This document shows positions 6,370-11,981 of a DNA stretch of 11,981 nucleotides, one piece after another (the first letter of the stretch is position 1; every line of letters begins with the position of its first letter). A program made the translations under genes and the position numbers. The stretch comes from Syntrophaceae bacterium UBA1411 (GTDB taxonomy: Bacteria; Desulfobacterota; Syntrophia; Syntrophales; Smithellaceae), in assembly GCA_002304995.1 (NCBI GenBank), contig DBPV01000086.1, positions 7,117-19,097 of the forward strand, given 5' to 3'. A model generated the notes under the pieces. That model ran no database searches. It saw nothing but the letters and a program-made list of their open reading frames with translations, and was not told where the DNA came from.

Positions 6370-6942
6370 ATGATTCCTGAACTTCAGATCAAAGGCGAAA
6401 TCCAGCTTCGTTTTGCCGCAGAGGACGTCCGTCGCTCGCAGGTGATTGCCTTTCTGGATAAAAGCCGGCTCCTGGTGGAGCAGACCCGGCCCGCGATCGG
6501 CAAGACCGAGCTTCGGTCATTGATCTTTCTTACCTATCTCAGAAAAAGGACGGGCCATCAGCGCTTTGGTTTTCAGGCCAGAATTGAAAACGTCATGCCC
6601 GAGAGGCAGGTGAACGTCCGGCAGCTCAGCCAGCCGTTTTTATGCGATTTGCGCCTGTGGCCGAGACTCCGTTCTGAAACGGTTTTTGTCCGCGCTTTTT
6701 GTGAAGATCGTGAAATCCGGGTTTCCGATGTTTCCGGCGGCGGAACCCATCTCGTGCTTAAGGAAGGCGACTGCGCGTCTCTCGACGTCGGTGCACTGGT
6801 CCAGGTCCGGTTTGTTTTTGAAAAAGGCGAAACGACCACCGACGGGAAAATCCTGCAGCGCTGGATGGACAGAGACGGTTTGCGGCATGTGCGCATGAAA
6901 TTCTTCGGCGAACCGGAGATCCGGGACTTTCTCTACCGGTGA
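6370..6942 (+). CDS. PilZ-domain protein, predicted cyclic-di-GMP receptor
   Basis: A 190-residue soluble protein with the two hallmark PilZ elements at sensible spacing: RxxxR as RLWPR (95-99) and D/NxSxxG as DVSGGG (D120, S122, G125). They are followed by the barrel strands HLVLKEGD, GALVQVRFVFEK and LRHVRMKFFG. The N-terminal half resembles a YcgR-type flexible-wing domain, with SLIFLTYLRKR...RFGFQARIENV. These proteins bind c-di-GMP and alter motility, exopolysaccharide or secretion machinery; the partner is unknown because no flagellar, pilus or polysaccharide gene is adjacent. Start: ATG at 6370 has GGGAGAG 8 nt upstream. An in-frame extension far upstream exists but overlaps the opposite-strand gene and is judged spurious. 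The final strand ends RDFLYR. It converges on mobB with a 47-bp gap lacking a classical terminator. Confidence 0.85.
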   Translation: MIPELQIKGEIQLRFAAEDVRRSQVIAFLDKSRLLVEQTRPAIGKTELRSLIFLTYLRKRTGHQRFGFQARIENVMPERQVNVRQLSQPFLCDLRLWPRLRSETVFVRAFCEDREIRVSDVSGGGTHLVLKEGDCASLDVGALVQVRFVFEKGETTTDGKILQRWMDRDGLRHVRMKFFGEPEIRDFLYR

Positions 6943-6989
6943 ATTCCGCCCGCGCCGGAAGGGAATACTTCAGCGCGGCCGCCGCTGCA

Positions 6990-7502
6990 TCAGAATTCAT
7001 TGTCGCCGCTGCGTAAAAATTTCTCCACAATAAAATCTGCGACTTCTTTGGGGTTGTTCAGATTCAGGCAGGGGACGTCGATGTCGAGGGGCGTGTCGGA
7101 AGCCACGGCGATCAGGCCGTCTTCCTTTTTGCTGATCAGGTCCCGCTTGAGTTCCGCGCGGAAAACTTCAATCTTCCGGTAATCGTTGACCTTGAAACCC
7201 TCCGTAAGGATGATATCCGCGTCCTTGATGAATTTGCCGCGGATTTCCTCGAAGGAATGGTCGTGATCGACATCCTGGACCAGCGCGAGCTGATGCGGCG
7301 ACGACACGACGGTCAGGTAAGCTCCCGCTTTTTTATGCCGGTAGCTGTCCTTGCCTTCGTGGTCGATGTCGAAGCCGTGCTTGTTGTGTTTGATGGTGGC
7401 AACCCGATAGCCGCGGCCGGCCAGGTCGGAAATCAGTTTTTCCAGAAGCGTTGTCTTGCCGGAATTGGATTTTCCGACAATGGATACGATGGGTATTCTC
7501 AT
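6990..7502 (-). CDS. mobB: Molybdopterin-guanine dinucleotide biosynthesis adaptor MobB
   Basis: A P-loop GTPase-like protein of 170 residues, the family length. Seen: Walker A GKSNSGKT (10-17), then LLEKLISDLAGRGYRVATIKHNKHGFDIDHEGKDSYRHKKAGA, whose TIKHxxHxFDID...KDSxxHxxAGA pattern is characteristic of MobB, and the later ILTEGFK with the Lys-Ile-Glu-Val-Phe strand. MobB is not essential but helps MobA attach GMP to molybdopterin, giving the bis-MGD cofactor of formate dehydrogenases and other molybdo- or tungstoenzymes, in the cytoplasm. Start: ATG at 7502 with AAGGA 4 nt upstream. No other moa, mob or molybdoenzyme gene lies within the window. The gene is divergent from pgpA and has a plausible promoter of its own. 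Confidence 0.93.
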   Translation of the reverse strand: MRIPIVSIVGKSNSGKTTLLEKLISDLAGRGYRVATIKHNKHGFDIDHEGKDSYRHKKAGAYLTVVSSPHQLALVQDVDHDHSFEEIRGKFIKDADIILTEGFKVNDYRKIEVFRAELKRDLISKKEDGLIAVASDTPLDIDVPCLNLNNPKEVADFIVEKFLRSGDNEF

Positions 7503-7534
7503 TTATTCCTTATGATGATTCTGCTGTTTGCCGT

Positions 7535-7563
7535 CTTCTAACATACAATCCGGCAAATGCCAA
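7535..7563 (-). promoter_or_regulatory. Candidate mobB promoter
   Basis: On the minus strand TTGGCA (7558-7563; five of six to consensus) and TAGAAG (7535-7540; four of six) are separated by exactly 17 bp. Transcription would start about 25 nt before the mobB ATG. Confidence 0.5.
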
Positions 7564-7590
7564 TTTTTGATTTTTCATCGATCAGACGGC

Positions 7591-7618
7591 TTGACATTGC
7601 CGCCGGATATGATATAGA
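7591..7618 (+). promoter_or_regulatory. Rightward promoter overlapped by an 18-bp palindrome
   Basis: A perfect TTGACA (7591-7596) and TATAGA (7613-7618; four of six) are separated by 16 bp. The start point would fall inside or just after the palindrome 7614-7631. The first gene downstream is pgpA, about 140 bp away, so this is probably a regulated distal promoter of the pgpA-cinA-thpR run. Confidence 0.5.
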
Positions 7619-7652
7619 ACGTACGTTCTATTCCGGAAAGAATCCGGCGGCA
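7598..7652. repeat. Nested inverted repeat around the palindromic operator candidate
   Basis: TGCCGCCGGAT (7598-7608) and ATCCGGCGGCA (7642-7652) are perfect 11-bp inverted arms that flank, almost concentrically, the palindrome 7614-7631. The left arm fills the spacer of the TTGACA promoter. As RNA or cruciform the whole block could fold into one long interrupted hairpin. There is no encoded protein inside and no visible target duplication. Confidence 0.55.
7614..7631. promoter_or_regulatory. Perfect 18-bp palindrome, candidate TetR-family-type operator
   Basis: ATAGAACGTACGTTCTAT is identical to its own reverse complement over all 18 positions and overlaps the -10 box of the 7591-7618 promoter. 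An even-spaced palindrome of this kind with a GAACGTACGTTC core is typical of dimeric helix-turn-helix repressor sites, notably of the TetR family. The assignment to TetR is an inference from operator style; no regulator gene lies in the window. Confidence 0.55.
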
Positions 7653-7684
7653 GGCGGACAACGGGGCGAACCGGTTGAAATAAT

Positions 7685-7725
7685 TTGACACCCGTTTAAA
7701 AAGAAGCTAGGTTTTTTCCAACCTA
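7685..7725 (+). promoter_or_regulatory. Second rightward promoter candidate with inverted repeat over its -10
   Basis: TTGACA (7685-7690) is followed after 17 bp by TAGGTT (7708-7713), a weak -10 box. TAGGTT is also the left arm of a 6-bp inverted repeat whose right arm is AACCTA (7720-7725), with a 6-nt spacer. The start would lie about 45 nt upstream of the pgpA GTG, making this the proximal pgpA promoter candidate. The repeat may be an operator or a weak hairpin. Confidence 0.45.
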
Positions 7726-7762
7726 TCTTCCCGACAATAAACAACAAGACAAAAGGGACATT

Positions 7763-8230
7763 GTGGCGGCCGACTTCAAGGGCAATATCATCAAGATTCT
7801 GGCGACTGGCTTCGGCGCAGGTCTGTCTCCCGTCGCGCCGGGAACGGCCGGGACGCTGGTCGGAATGCTGGTTTGCCTGGCAAGCGCGCCTTTGCCCGGC
7901 CTCTGGCGTTTTTTCTTTGTGGTTGCAATCTCGGCTGCCTCTATTTATGTTGCCCAGCGGGCGGAAGCGCTTTACGGAAAAACGGACGACCAGCGGATCG
8001 TGATCGATGAAATTGCCGGTTTCCAGGTCGCCATGCTGCCGGTGACGATTACCGGACTTCACTTGTGCGTCGCTTTTGTTTTATTTCGGATATTCGACAT
8101 CTGGAAACCTTTTCCGCTGGATCGGTTTCAGAAATTCAAGGGCGGCTGGGGAGTGGTGGCCGATGACCTGGGCGCCGGCTGCTATGCCGGTCTGCTGTTG
8201 TTTTTATTTTCGCTTACGGGGATCTTATGA
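7763..8230 (+). CDS. pgpA: Phosphatidylglycerophosphatase A
   Basis: A 155-residue membrane protein that removes the terminal phosphate of phosphatidylglycerophosphate to give phosphatidylglycerol in the inner membrane. Seen: the family N-terminal signature ATGFGAGLSPVAPGTAGTL (14-32), the acidic motif IVIDEIAGF (79-87, with D82 E83), FRIFDIWKPFP (108-118), and GGWGVVADDLGAG (127-139, with D134 D135), the conserved Asp/Glu residues expected for a Mg-dependent phosphatase. Hydrophobic segments lie at about 48-63, 88-110 and 139-155. Start: a GTG at 7763 with AAAAGG 6 nt upstream; this gives the expected N terminus. The TGA overlaps the cinA ATG (ATGA), so the two are translationally coupled. 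Two promoter candidates lie upstream. Confidence 0.93.
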   Translation: MAADFKGNIIKILATGFGAGLSPVAPGTAGTLVGMLVCLASAPLPGLWRFFFVVAISAASIYVAQRAEALYGKTDDQRIVIDEIAGFQVAMLPVTITGLHLCVAFVLFRIFDIWKPFPLDRFQKFKGGWGVVADDLGAGCYAGLLLFLFSLTGIL

Positions 8231-9474
8231 AAATTGGCATTCTGACCATCGGCAACGAACTGATGAACGGGCGCATCGCCGATACGAATTCGGCGTTTAT
8301 TGCGCGGGAAATGAACTTGCAGGGCTGGCCGGTTGAAATTCTGATGTCGGTGGGCGACGATGCCTCCGTCATCAAAAGCCGTCTCCATTATCTCCTGAGT
8401 TTGACCGATGCCGTGATCTGCACCGGCGGCCTGGGGCCGACGGCCGACGATATTACCACCGCCGCGGTGGCTGAGGCGTTCGGTCTGCCGCTGGTTTTAA
8501 ACGGGGACGTTCTGGCTTTTCTCAAGGAAATCTTCGCGCGCTACAACCTGCACTGGACGGACAACAACGCCAAGCAGGCGCAGTTTCCCGAAGGCGCAAA
8601 AGTCATTCCCAATCCGGTCGGCACGGCCGCAGGATTTGCGCTGCCGGTCCAAAACAAGCTGGTTTTGGTCATTCCCGGCGTGCCGGCGGAGACGTACCGG
8701 ATGGTGCCCGAAGGCGTCATTCCCGTTTTGCGCCGCTTTTTCCCGCAAGCCGTCCAGCAGACGGTCAAACAGACCATCAAAACCTTCGGCCTTTCCGAAG
8801 CGATGGTGGACCAGCGGCTGGCCGACGTCAATTTTAACGCCCTCGGCGTGAGCGTCGGTTTTTATCCGGTCTTTCCGGAAAATCATCTGGTGCTGATCGC
8901 GCGGTCCGAAACGATGGAGGCGGCCCGGGAAAACTTAAGCCGGGCGGTCGCGGAAGTGACGTCGCGCCTCGCCGACTGCATCTTTTCCTACGGCGAACAG
9001 ACCCTGGAGGAAATTATCGCGGCGGCGCTTGCGGAAAAGAAGCTGACGATCGCCGTGGCGGAGTCCTGCACGGGCGGTCTCATTGCCAATCGCCTGACCG
9101 ACGTCTCCGGCAGCTCCGTTTATTTCGACCGCGGTTTTGTCACCTACAGCAACGAGGCCAAAATCCGCGAACTGGGTGTGCCGTCCGAAATCATTGAAAA
9201 GCACGGCGCGGTCAGCGAGGAAACCGCGCAGCGGATGGCCGAAGGCGTCCGCCGGGTTGCCGGAACCGACCTGGGGCTTTCGTCAACCGGCATTGCGGGG
9301 CCGACCGGCGGCACGAAAGAAAAGCCGGTCGGGACGGTGTACATCGCGCTGGCCGACGCCGGCCGGACGATCTGCCGCCATTACGCGTTTCGGTGGGACC
9401 GTAAAAGAAACAAACTCCTGTCTTCCGAGGCGGCGCTCATGATGCTGAGAACCTATCTGCAGGAGAAAAAATAA
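8227..9474 (+). CDS. cinA: CinA, nicotinamide-nucleotide amidase / competence-damage protein
   Basis: A 415-residue two-domain protein of standard length. The N-terminal MoCF/COG1058 domain (1-170) shows IGILTIGNELMNGRIADTN and TGGLGPTADDIT (66-77), and is linked in the family to ADP-ribose pyrophosphatase activity. The C-terminal CinA domain (about 255-415) shows AVAESCTGGLIANRLTDVSGSS (276-297, with the reactive Ser280 in ESCTGG), FVTYSNEAK (304-312), GAVSEETA (327-334) and STGIAGPTGGT (353-363), and deamidates NMN to NaMN in the pyridine nucleotide salvage cycle. The start ATG overlaps the pgpA stop; a GGGGA lies just upstream. The TAA at 9472-9474 is followed at once by the thpR GTG. The cinA-recA association is common in bacteria and is linked to competence in Gram-positives; no competence genes are seen here. 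Confidence 0.95.
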   Translation: MKIGILTIGNELMNGRIADTNSAFIAREMNLQGWPVEILMSVGDDASVIKSRLHYLLSLTDAVICTGGLGPTADDITTAAVAEAFGLPLVLNGDVLAFLKEIFARYNLHWTDNNAKQAQFPEGAKVIPNPVGTAAGFALPVQNKLVLVIPGVPAETYRMVPEGVIPVLRRFFPQAVQQTVKQTIKTFGLSEAMVDQRLADVNFNALGVSVGFYPVFPENHLVLIARSETMEAARENLSRAVAEVTSRLADCIFSYGEQTLEEIIAAALAEKKLTIAVAESCTGGLIANRLTDVSGSSVYFDRGFVTYSNEAKIRELGVPSEIIEKHGAVSEETAQRMAEGVRRVAGTDLGLSSTGIAGPTGGTKEKPVGTVYIALADAGRTICRHYAFRWDRKRNKLLSSEAALMMLRTYLQEKK

Positions 9475-10059
9475 GTGGCGTCCGCGGAAAAAAATATTCG
9501 CGCCTTCCTGGCCATTGAACCGCCGGAAGAGATTTTACAGACGGTGATCCGCCTGCAGGAAAAACTCAAACGCGACGTCGGCGGCAGGATCAGTTGGACG
9601 AGAGCGGGCGGGCAGCATCTCACACTGAAATTCTTCGGCGATATTTCAATGGAAGAGGTCGATTCAATCAGCCGGGCCGTGCAGAACCGTCTGCGATCCG
9701 GCTGGACTCTGGAGCTGAAAATCGAAAAGCTGGGCGTCTTTCCGGATGCCAGAAAGCCGCGCGTGCTCTGGTGCGGCACGTCGGGCGATATCGACAAGCT
9801 TGCCGTCCTGCAAAAGCAGCTGGAGGAGGATTTTGCCGGGATCGGCTTTCCCGGGGAAGACCGGCCCTTTCGCGCCCATCTGACGCTCGCCCGCATTAAA
9901 GACCCGCGCGACGTGTCGGGATTGGGAAACGCCCTGACCAAATACGCAACCTTTTTCGCCGGAGCATTTTCCGTCCGCGAATTGATTTTATTTCAAAGCA
10001 GGCTTACGCCGCAGGGCGCGGTTTACACCAGGCTGGCCGCGTTTCCGCTGGCGGGCTGA
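9475..10059 (+). CDS. thpR: RNA 2',3'-cyclic phosphodiesterase (2'-5' RNA ligase family)
   Basis: A 194-residue cytoplasmic protein of the 2H phosphoesterase superfamily. It has the two defining HxTx motifs at the usual spacing, HLTL at 48-51 and HLTL at 135-138, plus the family N terminus RAFLAIEPPEEI (9-20) and KFFGDI after the first motif. It opens 2',3'-cyclic phosphates on RNA to 2'-phosphates and can ligate tRNA halves in vitro; its physiological role is not settled. The GTG start directly follows the cinA TAA, with AGGAGA about 8-10 nt upstream inside cinA. Its stop is 141 bp from recA, the only gap in the cluster. Confidence 0.93.
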   Translation: MASAEKNIRAFLAIEPPEEILQTVIRLQEKLKRDVGGRISWTRAGGQHLTLKFFGDISMEEVDSISRAVQNRLRSGWTLELKIEKLGVFPDARKPRVLWCGTSGDIDKLAVLQKQLEEDFAGIGFPGEDRPFRAHLTLARIKDPRDVSGLGNALTKYATFFAGAFSVRELILFQSRLTPQGAVYTRLAAFPLAG

Positions 10060-10068
10060 TGCTGCAGG

Positions 10069-10084
10069 AACAGTCGCGACTGTT
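10069..10084. promoter_or_regulatory. Perfect 16-bp palindrome upstream of recA, operator candidate
   Basis: AACAGTCGCGACTGTT is fully self-complementary. Outer arms TGCAG (10063-10067) and CTGCA (10087-10091) extend the dyad with a small internal asymmetry. It lies right after thpR and about 115 bp before recA, where an SOS operator would be reasonable. It does not match the E. coli LexA box (CTGT-N8-ACAG; here the half sites are inverted as ACAG-N6-CTGT) nor the Gram-positive or alphaproteobacterial forms as I know them. As RNA it could form a hairpin with TTTT after it, so a weak thpR terminator is the alternative. Confidence 0.45.
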
Positions 10085-10096
10085 TTCTGCAAACAA

Positions 10097-10110
10097 CAGG
10101 GAAGGCCCTG
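10097..10110 (+). other. Small hairpin in the recA leader region
   Basis: CAGGG (10097-10101) pairs with CCCTG (10106-10110) around an AAGG loop. A 5-bp stem is not significant alone; it is listed because it sits between the 16-bp palindrome and the 8-bp stem closer to recA. Confidence 0.25.
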
Positions 10111-10122
10111 AGAGTTAAGGAA

Positions 10123-10150
10123 CTCGCTTTGCGCAGACAATGAAAGCGAG
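10123..10150 (+). other. Stem-loop in the recA leader region
   Basis: CTCGCTTT (10123-10130) and AAAGCGAG (10143-10150) are perfect 8-bp arms around a 12-nt loop. The stem ends 35 nt before the recA ribosome binding site AAGGAGG (10186-10192). No T run follows, so it is not a terminator; it could affect mRNA stability or be a protein site. Confidence 0.4.
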
Positions 10151-10200
10151 ATGAAGCGAAACAGAAGAGACATCAACCATCAGAGAAGGAGGATAGAAAT

Positions 10201-11220
10201 ATGTGCGCAGATATGGACAGGTCAAAAGCGGTGGATTTAGCCATCACGCAGATTGAGAGGCAGTTCGGCAAGGGATCGATCATGAAACTGGGCAGCCACG
10301 ACCGCGTGGCGGATGTCCCGGCGATTTCCACCGGCTCACTGAGCCTCGACATTGCGCTGGGGACGTTCGGCGTTCCCCGCGGGCGGGTGGTGGAAATCTA
10401 CGGGCCGGAATCCGGCGGCAAAACGACGCTCGCGCTGCACATCGTGGCCGAAGCGCAGAAGAAAGGCGGCATAGCGGCTTATATCGACGCGGAGCACGCC
10501 CTCGACGTGGTCTATGCGCAGAAAATCGGCGTCAACACAGACGAACTCCTCATCTCCCAGCCGGACACGGGCGAGCAGGCGCTCGAAATCGCCGAAACGC
10601 TGGTGCGCAGCGGCGCGCTGGACGTGCTGGTGGTCGATTCGGTGGCCGCGCTGGTGCCCAAAGCGGAGCTCGAAGGCGAAATGGGCGACGCGCAGATGGG
10701 GCTGCAGGCCAGGCTCATGTCGCAGGCGCTGCGCAAACTCACCGGCGCGATCAGCAAATCCAAAACGACGGTGATCTTCATCAACCAGCTGCGCATGAAA
10801 ATCGGCGTTTTTTTCGGCAATCCGGAAACGACCACCGGCGGCAACGCGCTGAAATTTTATTCATCGCAGCGGCTGGACATCCGCAAGATGACCTCCATTA
10901 AAAACGGCCAGGAGGTGATCGGCTTCCGCACCAAAGTCAAAGTGGTGAAAAACAAAATGGCCCCGCCCTTCAAGGAAGCCGAATTCGACATCATTTTCGG
11001 CGAAGGCATTTCCCGCGAAGGCGATGTGCTCGATCTGGCGGCGGAAAACGGCATCATTGAAAAAAGCGGCGCGTGGTATTCCTACAAGGGGGACCGGCTG
11101 GGCCAGGGCCGCGACAACTCCCGCGTTTTCCTCAAGGAAAATCCCGACATTCTGGCGGCGGTTGAAAACGACGTCCGCGCCAAGCTGGGCATTGTTCCCA
11201 AAGAGCAGGAAGAAGAATAG
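10201..11220 (+). CDS. recA: Recombinase RecA
   Basis: A 339-residue RecA of near-standard length (E. coli 353). It forms ATP-dependent filaments on single-stranded DNA, drives strand exchange and stimulates LexA self-cleavage. Seen: Walker A GPESGGKTT (68-76), catalytic Glu in AYIDAEHALD (93-102, E98), Walker B LDVLVVDSVAALVPKAE (140-156), loop L1 around EGEMGDAQMGLQARLMSQALRKL (158-180), loop L2 around NQLRMKIGVFFGNPETTTGGNALKFY (195-220), and a short acidic C-terminal tail (EQEEE). No intein interrupts it. Start: the ATG at 10201 has AAGGAGG at 8 nt; an in-frame ATG four codons later is less well placed. Downstream recX starts within the recA stop codon, so coupling is expected. Control is likely through the palindrome-bearing 141-bp leader. 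Confidence 0.98.
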   Translation: MCADMDRSKAVDLAITQIERQFGKGSIMKLGSHDRVADVPAISTGSLSLDIALGTFGVPRGRVVEIYGPESGGKTTLALHIVAEAQKKGGIAAYIDAEHALDVVYAQKIGVNTDELLISQPDTGEQALEIAETLVRSGALDVLVVDSVAALVPKAELEGEMGDAQMGLQARLMSQALRKLTGAISKSKTTVIFINQLRMKIGVFFGNPETTTGGNALKFYSSQRLDIRKMTSIKNGQEVIGFRTKVKVVKNKMAPPFKEAEFDIIFGEGISREGDVLDLAAENGIIEKSGAWYSYKGDRLGQGRDNSRVFLKENPDILAAVENDVRAKLGIVPKEQEEE

Positions 11221-11705
11221 TGAAAATGCTGGACTCGGCGGCCGCAACGCAGAAGGCTTACCGCCTTTTGTCGCTGCGGCCGCATTCGCAACGGGAGCTG
11301 GAAAAAAAGCTGCGGGACAGGGGATTTCCCGAGGCCGCAATAAAAGAAGCACTGGAAAAACTTCTCGATTTGAAGTATCTCAATGACGCGTCTTTTGCCA
11401 GACAATGGGCGCGCAATCTGGCGGTCAACAAACTCTGGGGCAATCGGAAAATTTCAGCCAGTCTGCAGGAAAAAGGGGTGACGCCGCGTTTGATTGACGA
11501 GGCGATCGCCGCCGCGCGGCAGGAATTGCCGGAAGAAGAAGCTGTCGCCATTCTGGTTAAGAAAAAAACGGCCGGAAAAGCGGCAGCCGCGCCGGATATC
11601 AAAACAAAACATAAAATTTTTCAAAGCCTGGCGGGACGCGGTTTCCCGCCGGGCCTGATTTTAAATAAACTGGGAAAGGCAGCGGAGGAAGAGTGTGATG
11701 GCTAA
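11220..11705 (+). CDS. recX: RecX, regulator of RecA
   Basis: A 161-residue helical protein of the RecX family, which binds RecA filaments and inhibits recombinase activity. Seen: the N-terminal repeat AYRLLSLRPHSQRELEKKLRDRGF (13-36), then AIKEALEKLLDLKYLNDASFARQWARNLAVNKLWGNRKISASLQEKGV, with the conserved YLND.xFA and G..KI...L..KG patterns, and a third three-helix repeat near the C terminus (KHKIFQSLAGRGFPPGLILNKL). The GTG at 11220 shares its G with the recA TAG and has GGAAG 7 nt upstream; an ATG at 11226 would shorten it by two residues. It ends by overlapping the alaS start by 8 nt. The recA-recX-alaS order is widespread in proteobacteria. Confidence 0.9.
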   Translation: MKMLDSAAATQKAYRLLSLRPHSQRELEKKLRDRGFPEAAIKEALEKLLDLKYLNDASFARQWARNLAVNKLWGNRKISASLQEKGVTPRLIDEAIAAARQELPEEEAVAILVKKKTAGKAAAAPDIKTKHKIFQSLAGRGFPPGLILNKLGKAAEEECDG

Positions 11706-11981
11706 AACGGGCGACGCGATACGGGAAAGTTTTCTGAAATTTTTTGAGAGCAAGGGGCACACACGGGTGGCGAGTTCGGCGCTCATCCCCAAGGACGATC
11801 CCACGCTGCTTTTCACCAATGCCGGCATGGTGCAGTTTAAAAACGCGTTTCTGGGGCTGGAAAACCGCGGCTACACGCGGGCCGTCTCCTGCCAGAAGTG
11901 CGCCCGCGCCGGCGGCAAGCACAACGACCTGGAAAATGTCGGCGTCACCGCGCGCCACCATACCTTTTTTGAAATGCTGGG
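11698..11981 (+). CDS. alaS: Alanyl-tRNA synthetase, N-terminal part (cut by window end)
   Basis: The first 94 codons of AlaRS, which charges tRNA-Ala. Seen: RESFLKFFESKGHTRVASSALIP (9-31), the class II motif 1 region, LLFTNAGMVQFKNAFLG (37-53), QKCARAGGKHNDLENVG (66-82) and ARHHTFFEMLG at the motif 2 start (from 85). All agree with bacterial AlaRS. Start: ATG at 11698, inside the recX 3' end (8-nt overlap), with GGAGGAAG about 8-10 nt upstream. The catalytic core remainder, editing and C-Ala domains lie beyond the window. Confidence 0.96.
   Translation, partial: MAKTGDAIRESFLKFFESKGHTRVASSALIPKDDPTLLFTNAGMVQFKNAFLGLENRGYTRAVSCQKCARAGGKHNDLENVGVTARHHTFFEML

Noticed and set aside
5071..6942. 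Long plus-strand open frame of 623 codons
   Set aside because: Most of it is antisense to the FMN enzyme gene, whose family motifs are clear; only its last 190 codons (from 6370) are the real PilZ gene. The upstream part has no family motifs and no RBS.
6943..6989. Intrinsic terminator between the PilZ gene and mobB
   Set aside because: Only a short TTCCG/CGGAA pairing and GC-rich dyads are present, without a T run on either strand.
7628..8062. Minus-strand frame antisense to pgpA
   Set aside because: pgpA is supported by its catalytic motifs; the antisense product has none.
9453..9941. Minus-strand frame antisense to thpR
   Set aside because: thpR has both HxTx motifs and a good start; the antisense product is Ser/Arg-rich with no family resemblance.
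10069..10084. E. coli-type LexA box
   Set aside because: Half sites are in the opposite order (ACAG-N6-CTGT rather than CTGT-N8-ACAG), so I list it only as an unassigned operator candidate.
10861..11352. Minus-strand frame antisense to recA/recX
   Set aside because: Overlaps two well-supported genes and shows no domain.
1..11981. tRNA or rRNA genes, CRISPR arrays, insertion sequences, riboswitch motifs
   Set aside because: No tRNA cloverleaf, regularly spaced direct repeats, transposase motifs or known riboswitch cores were recognised by eye; a covariance-model scan would be decisive for small RNAs.

Overview
The window is a GC-rich bacterial chromosome segment made mostly of housekeeping genes. 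The order pgpA-cinA-thpR-recA-recX-alaS, a free-standing mobB, a PilZ protein, an exported FAD oxidoreductase and a FabK/nitronate-monooxygenase-like FMN enzyme suggest an anaerobic deltaproteobacterium (Desulfobacterota, perhaps Syntrophales). That placement is an inference from gene content and order, not from a marker alignment. No rRNA, tRNA, CRISPR array, transposase or phage gene was seen.

Left part (1-5077). A near-consensus promoter drives a lone FAD-dependent oxidoreductase of the phytoene desaturase/carotenoid isomerase/retinol saturase superfamily that carries a lipoprotein-like signal peptide. It converges on a UspA-domain gene, and the two share a strong bidirectional terminator. 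A gene-poor stretch of about 400 bp follows, with an AT-rich island, an inverted repeat and promoter-like elements on both strands. Beyond it lie an unrecognised 170-aa protein and an ABC-F ATPase of the Uup type, both on the minus strand and closely packed.

Middle (5206-7762). A minus-strand FMN TIM-barrel enzyme lies next to a divergent plus-strand PilZ protein, a predicted cyclic-di-GMP receptor. MobB (molybdenum cofactor metabolism) converges on the PilZ gene. The 260-bp divergent region between mobB and pgpA is the most structured non-coding DNA here. It holds a mobB promoter candidate, two rightward promoter candidates starting with TTGACA, a perfect 18-bp palindrome overlapping one -10 box, an 11-bp inverted repeat nested around it, and a second inverted repeat over the other -10 box.

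Right part (7763-11981). A compact rightward run encodes phospholipid synthesis (PgpA), NMN deamidation/competence-damage protein (CinA), RNA 2',3'-cyclic phosphodiesterase (ThpR), recombinase RecA, its modulator RecX, and the start of alanyl-tRNA synthetase, which runs off the window. PgpA/CinA and RecX/AlaS overlap, recX starts inside the recA stop codon, and CinA/ThpR abut. The 141-bp thpR-recA gap is the only break; it carries a perfect 16-bp palindrome and two further hairpins, consistent with separate control of recA.

No clear new multi-gene system was found. The best leads are regulatory (the mobB-pgpA spacer and the recA leader) and family-level deviations: an FMN enzyme without the usual GG-His motif, a UspA protein with a broken nucleotide motif, an exported flavoprotein, and the unrecognised protein beside Uup.
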